From NCBI GenBank assembly GCA_017521405.1, contig JAFXCP010000011.1, positions 1 through 64,000 on the forward strand: a DNA stretch of 64,000 nt, given 5' to 3'. The stretch comes from Akkermansia sp. Its GTDB lineage: Bacteria > Verrucomicrobiota > Verrucomicrobiia > Verrucomicrobiales > Akkermansiaceae. How positions within the stretch are numbered: the first letter of the stretch is position 1; the number at the start of each line of letters is the position of its first letter. The position numbers and the translations under genes were made by a program. The notes below the pieces were generated by a model that did not search any database, was not told the DNA's origin, and saw only the letters and a program-made list of their open reading frames with translations. This document shows, piece by piece, positions 60,088 to 64,000 of this stretch.

Positions 60088-62805
60088 ATGAGTACACCCG
60101 CTAAGAGCTATAAAGACACCATCTTCCTGCCGGACACCACGTTTCCCATGCGTGGCGACCTGACTACGAAAGAGCCGGCACGTTTGGAGAAATGGGAGAC
60201 AGAAAAGCTCTACGAGCGAATTACCACGCGCCGCAAGGCGCAGAATGCCCCGCTTTTTGTCCTGCACGACGGTCCGCCCTTTGCCAATGGCGATGTACAC
60301 ATGGGCACTGCGCTCAACAAGGTACTCAAGGATTTGATTGTGAAGAGCAAAACCATGTCGGGATACTATGCCCCCTTCATCCCCGGCTGGGACTGCCATG
60401 GCTTGCCCATTGAAGCCAAGGTGGTAAAGGAAGCCCAAGGGCTGGAGCCGGCCGAAATCCGCCGCCGCTGCACGGAATTTGCCTTAGGCTACCTCGACCA
60501 ACAGCGCCTTTCCTTCCGCAGGCTGGGTGTGTTCGGGGATTGGTATGCCCCGTACATCACCATGCAGCCGGAGTACGAGTGCTGGATTCTGCGCCTGTTT
60601 GCCAAACTGGTAGAAAGCGGTTCCGTATACCAATCCCTCAAACCGGTGCAGTGGAGCTATGCACACCACACCGCACTGGCCGAGGCCGAGGTGGAATACA
60701 TGGAGGATACCGCCACTTCCGTGTTTGTGGCTTTCCGGCTGGATGAACCTGTACAGGGCGTTCCCTGCGAAATGGTGATTTGGACAACAACCCCATGGAC
60801 TCTCCCCAGCAATTTGGCCATTGCGCTGCACCCGGATTTCACCTATGTGGTAGCTCGTTACACCAAGGATGGCGCAGAGCGCAATCTGGTTGTGGTGCGG
60901 GAGTTGATGGAAACCTTCACCGCAAAAACAGGGTGGACTCCGGTGGAAGAGCTGGCCACCTTTAAGGGTGCCGAGCTGGAGCGCAAGACGGCCCGCCACC
61001 CCTTCCTGAACCGCGAATCTCTCATTATCAACGCCGAGTATGTAACCACGGATGCCGGCACAGGCGCGGTTCACATTGCCCCCGGCCACGGTATGGATGA
61101 CTACATTGCCGGCCAGCAATACGGGTTGCCCGTGCTTTCCCCGGTGGACGATGACGGCAAGTACACGGCCGAATGCGGTGTACCCGCCTTGGTGGGCAAG
61201 CATGTGTTCGACAGCAACGAGGATGTCATCGCCATGTTGGTGGCAGGGGAGCGCCTGCTGGGGCGCGAGGAGTTTACCCACCAGTACCCGCACTGCTGGC
61301 GCTCCAAAACCCCGATTATCTTCCGTGCTGTAAAACAGTTTTTCATCAGCATGGAGAAGCTGCGCCCGCTGGCACTGGAGCAGATTGACAAGACGGAATG
61401 GCTGCCAGCATGGGGGCGCAATCGCATTTACAGCACCGTGGAAAGCCGCCCGGATTGGTGCATTAGCCGCCAGCGCACATGGGGTGTGCCGCTGCCTGTG
61501 TTCTTCGATGAGCAGGACCAGCCCGTACTCTCTGCCGAGATTGTCCGCAAGGTAGCGGATTTGGTGGAGGAAAACGGTACCAACATCTGGTTCGAGCTGA
61601 GCAGCGAGGAGCTTTGTGCCCGCTTGGGACTGCCGGCAGGGCTCCGCAAGGGCAAAGATACGCTCGATGTCTGGATTGATTCCGGCTCTTCCCATGTGGC
61701 CGTACTGGAAACACACCCGGAGCTTTGTGCACCCTGCGATGTGTACTTGGAGGCCACGGACCAGCACCGCGGCTGGTTCCAGAGTTCCCTCATGCTTTCC
61801 TGTGCATGGCGCGGCACGGCTCCGTACAAGAAGGTGCTTACCCATGCTTTCGTGGTGAACCAAGACCGTTCCAAGCTCTCCAAGAGTGCCCAAGGCACTT
61901 ACCAAAAACCCACCAATGCCAAGTATTTCTATGAGAAATACGGTGCTGATATCGTGCGCCTTTGGGTAAGCAGTGTGGACTGGCAGAATGAGGTACCCTT
62001 CGGGGAGGACCTCTTCAAGCAAATTACGGACCCCTACCGCCGCCTGCGTAATACCCTGCGCATTCTGCTGGCCAACCTTAAGGGCTACCAAGGCGGACGC
62101 CCGGAAACATTGGCACCGCTGGATGCATGGATTCTGGAACGCACCAATGCCCTTATTCGCGAGGTACGCAGTGCTTACGAGAATTATGAATTCCGCAAGG
62201 TGTTCATGGCGATTAACCAATTCTGCACGAATGATCTTTCCGCCCTGTACATCGATGTGACCAAGGACAGCCTTTACTGCGATGCAGCGGATTCCCCGCA
62301 CCGCCTCAGCAAGCAGTTTGCCATTTCCCGCGTGTTCGATACGCTGGTGAAGCTGCTGGCTCCGGTGCTGGCCTACACTTGCGATGAGGCTTGGGAACAT
62401 GCCGGCAACAGCGGCTCCGTACACGAGCAGGATTTCCCGGTGGCAGAGCCGGCTTTCGATGCAGGGCTCACCGCCACCTTTGCCCGCCTGCAGCAAATTA
62501 AGAGCGTCATCCAAGTGGCTATCGAAGCACAGATTAAGGCCAAACGCTTCAACAAGAACAACGAGGCCGCCGTACTGCTTACCCTGCCGCAGGAGGAGGA
62601 CGCCGCCGTAGTTTCCCTGCTGGAAGATGCTGCCTTTGCTAAGGAGTTCTTCATTGTAGCGGATGTGAAGGTGCAACGCGGTGCCGAACTGGCAGCCACG
62701 GCCGATAAGACGCCACACTGCATGTGCCCGCGCTGCCGCCGCTACGAGCCGGCTGTGGACGAGGAAGGTCTGTGCGCCCGCTGCGCGGCTGTGATGAACG
62801 CCTAA
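60088..62805 (+). CDS. ileS: Isoleucyl-tRNA synthetase
   Basis: A 905-residue class I synthetase charging tRNA-Ile. The HIGH signature is altered to HMGT in DGPPFANGDVHMGTALNKVLKD (about 61-82); the KMSKS loop is KLSKS. GWDCHGLPIE, the editing domain (WTTTPWTLPSN, about 230-240) and a C-terminal zinc-binding segment (CMCPRC...LCARC) are present, as in the IleRS1 type. Length is standard. It is cotranscribed with lspA, which begins 19 bases after its stop; an ileS-lspA pair is common in bacteria. Confidence 0.96.
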   Translation: MSTPAKSYKDTIFLPDTTFPMRGDLTTKEPARLEKWETEKLYERITTRRKAQNAPLFVLHDGPPFANGDVHMGTALNKVLKDLIVKSKTMSGYYAPFIPGWDCHGLPIEAKVVKEAQGLEPAEIRRRCTEFALGYLDQQRLSFRRLGVFGDWYAPYITMQPEYECWILRLFAKLVESGSVYQSLKPVQWSYAHHTALAEAEVEYMEDTATSVFVAFRLDEPVQGVPCEMVIWTTTPWTLPSNLAIALHPDFTYVVARYTKDGAERNLVVVRELMETFTAKTGWTPVEELATFKGAELERKTARHPFLNRESLIINAEYVTTDAGTGAVHIAPGHGMDDYIAGQQYGLPVLSPVDDDGKYTAECGVPALVGKHVFDSNEDVIAMLVAGERLLGREEFTHQYPHCWRSKTPIIFRAVKQFFISMEKLRPLALEQIDKTEWLPAWGRNRIYSTVESRPDWCISRQRTWGVPLPVFFDEQDQPVLSAEIVRKVADLVEENGTNIWFELSSEELCARLGLPAGLRKGKDTLDVWIDSGSSHVAVLETHPELCAPCDVYLEATDQHRGWFQSSLMLSCAWRGTAPYKKVLTHAFVVNQDRSKLSKSAQGTYQKPTNAKYFYEKYGADIVRLWVSSVDWQNEVPFGEDLFKQITDPYRRLRNTLRILLANLKGYQGGRPETLAPLDAWILERTNALIREVRSAYENYEFRKVFMAINQFCTNDLSALYIDVTKDSLYCDAADSPHRLSKQFAISRVFDTLVKLLAPVLAYTCDEAWEHAGNSGSVHEQDFPVAEPAFDAGLTATFARLQQIKSVIQVAIEAQIKAKRFNKNNEAAVLLTLPQEEDAAVVSLLEDAAFAKEFFIVADVKVQRGAELAATADKTPHCMCPRCRRYEPAVDEEGLCARCAAVMNA

Positions 62806-62824
62806 AAAGGAGAGTAAACTGCAC

Positions 62825-63439
62825 ATGAATCGGCGCCACACGCTGTTCCTGTTGCTGGCTGTTCTGGCTCTTTACGTGCTGGACCAAGCCAGCAAGTGGG
62901 CCATTGTGCTGAATTTTCCCTACGATTGGTCCGGCCAGTACAGCTATAAGTTCATCCCCATCCTTCAAGGGAGCGAGTGGTTGAACTTTACGCTGGTGCG
63001 CGTGCATAACACCGGGGTGGCCTTCGGCACCGGGCATGGCACGGCATGGGCACCTTTCCTCTTCTTAGGGGTGCAAATAGCCGCCTTGGTGTGGCTTATT
63101 TGCCTTTTCCGGCGCGGATTTTTCAGCACACGCCTGCTGCGGGCAGCCTGGGTTCTCATTCTGGCCGGGGTTCTGGGGAATATGACGGACCGCCTCGTGC
63201 AGGGCTTCTTTATTCCCGGAGCGGAGAAGTTGAGCTTCTTCACCAATATGATGAATGGCTATGTGGTGGATTTTCTGGATTTTTCCTTTCCGTGGATTAA
63301 AACGGAGATGTTTCCTTATGGGTACCACTGGCCCTCATTCAACGTGGCGGATTCCTGCGTGTGCATAGCAGCCGCATTATTCCTGATTTCCAGTTTCTTC
63401 TACCCGCAGGAGAAGAAGGAAGAGAGTAAGGAAGCCTAA
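62825..63439 (+). CDS. lspA: Lipoprotein signal peptidase (signal peptidase II)
   Basis: A 204-residue inner-membrane aspartyl protease that removes signal peptides from prolipoproteins, such as the lipobox protein encoded at 4067-4549. Four TM segments are visible. The catalytic Asp residues are in GNMTDRLVQGFF and FNVADSC, with VRVHNTGVAFG before them and LDQASKW near the N-terminus. It is longer than E. coli LspA (164 residues), mainly in the loop between the third and fourth TM segments. An AGGAG about a dozen bases upstream of the ATG may serve as ribosome binding site. Confidence 0.94.
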   Translation: MNRRHTLFLLLAVLALYVLDQASKWAIVLNFPYDWSGQYSYKFIPILQGSEWLNFTLVRVHNTGVAFGTGHGTAWAPFLFLGVQIAALVWLICLFRRGFFSTRLLRAAWVLILAGVLGNMTDRLVQGFFIPGAEKLSFFTNMMNGYVVDFLDFSFPWIKTEMFPYGYHWPSFNVADSCVCIAAALFLISSFFYPQEKKEESKEA

Positions 63440-63446
63440 AAAAACG

Positions 63447-64000
63447 ATGCGCCTCCTCCCCCTGCTGTTTCTGAGCACCCTGCCCGCCCTGGCCGACTTT
63501 TCCGCCACGGAGCAAAGAGTGCGCCTCTCCTTCGGGCAGAAGGAGGCGCAGTGCATCTTTACGTACGATGCGCAGCAGGAGGTTGATGAGGCAAGCCCCC
63601 TTTGCGATTGTACCACCATCCGCCTGAGGCACGGAAAACTCATCGCCACCGTGGATACGTCCACCTTCGACCGCGATACGGAAAAACATATTGATGTGCG
63701 CTGGGAAAACGGGCACACCACCCGGCTCACCATGCGTTTCTCCGTGCCGCAAGCCATTCTCCTCTCGGCACGGAGCTTCCGCTGGAAGCTGGGGGAGAAA
63801 CCCCGCCCACAGGTACTCACCATCACCCTGCCCCCCGGCAGCCCCATCGGCAGCATTACGGAGGCAGCGCTGAGCGGGGAAGCCTTCGATTATGCCCCCG
63901 CCACGGTGGAGCGAGGGCGCCGTTACACCGTAACCCTCACGCCCCGCAGCACGGCACGCCCGGTACTCAACCGCTTGCTGATTCACACGGATTCTCCCGA
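63447..64000 (+). CDS. Exported protein, DUF1573-like (3' end outside window)
   Basis: The frame from the ATG at 63447 stays open to the window edge (at least 184 codons). It starts with a signal peptide (MRLLPLLFLSTLPALA). The mature part reads SATEQRVRLSFGQKEAQCIFTYDA, then CDCTTIRLRHGKLIATVDTSTFDRDTEKHIDVRW. This order of a beta-sandwich with a CDCTT element resembles DUF1573 proteins, in which CGC marks the strand end, but the similarity is weak. It lies 7 bases after the lspA stop and is likely cotranscribed with ileS and lspA. Confidence 0.6.
   Translation, partial: MRLLPLLFLSTLPALADFSATEQRVRLSFGQKEAQCIFTYDAQQEVDEASPLCDCTTIRLRHGKLIATVDTSTFDRDTEKHIDVRWENGHTTRLTMRFSVPQAILLSARSFRWKLGEKPRPQVLTITLPPGSPIGSITEAALSGEAFDYAPATVERGRRYTVTLTPRSTARPVLNRLLIHTDSP

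Noticed and set aside
60484-62841. Long open frame (785 codons) antisense to ileS.
   Set aside because: The opposite strand encodes a full, conserved isoleucyl-tRNA synthetase; the antisense translation has no recognisable domain.
1-64000. Possible CRISPR array or insertion sequence.
   Set aside because: No regularly spaced short repeats and no transposase gene were seen. Only the recombinase tail at the left edge and the Rhs remnant suggest mobility.

Overview
The window looks like a Verrucomicrobiota chromosome, most likely Akkermansia-like. The evidence is three-fold. Two secreted proteins end in PEP-CTERM sorting tails (VPEP, hydrophobic stretch, RRRR). There is a large autotransporter, lspA and a lipoprotein, which means a two-membrane envelope. 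Ribosome binding sites are scarce while sigma70-like promoters often sit only 6 to 9 bases before the start codon. Species assignment is inference; no rRNA gene is present.

1-12.5 kb: a tyrosine-recombinase tail enters from the left, followed by housekeeping genes: pheA, a delta-prime-like clamp-loader gene, yicC and gmk in one operon, then a lipoprotein, a HAD phosphatase and aroC. Four tightly linked genes follow: a two-TM protein, a TPR membrane protein, a pseudokinase-TM-sulfatase-modifying-factor fusion and a secreted protein. They lead into der. 12.7-19.1 kb: a secreted GH84 hexosaminidase with a C-terminal sugar-binding domain, a LamG-like PEP-CTERM protein, a flavodoxin-fold reductase, a Thr-Lys-Lys tRNA cluster, an Rhs remnant and nagB. 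GH84 plus nagB suggests use of GlcNAc-containing host glycans. 19.1-31.2 kb: hemW, uvrB (with an unusual insertion of about 66 residues), small membrane proteins, a pilin-like protein, an acyl-activating enzyme with ispH, tRNA-Phe and tRNA-Pro, psd, a SMUG-type uracil glycosylase, parA and comF.

31.3-59.8 kb is the accessory, surface-related part. It holds a 1396-residue autotransporter, an unrecognised protein, an in-frame fusion of a GNAT acetyltransferase to half of a pseudaminic acid synthase, and then a collinear set of genes for CMP-legionaminic acid: an acetamidino-forming amidotransferase homologue, legB, legC, legH, legI, legG, legF, ptmF-like, ptmA-like and ptmE. A DUF115/Maf-like protein at the head of this set is a candidate transferase. 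A GT2 glycosyltransferase and a 3093-residue modular PEP-CTERM protein, with a G9 tract just before its start codon, close the region. 60.1-64 kb returns to housekeeping genes: ileS, lspA and a truncated exported protein.

The points most worth checking are the nonulosonate cluster with its candidate transferase, the shared ATTTGAAATG motif upstream of that cluster and of the autotransporter, the UvrB insertion, the leaderless-type promoters and the possible phase-variable tract before the giant surface gene.
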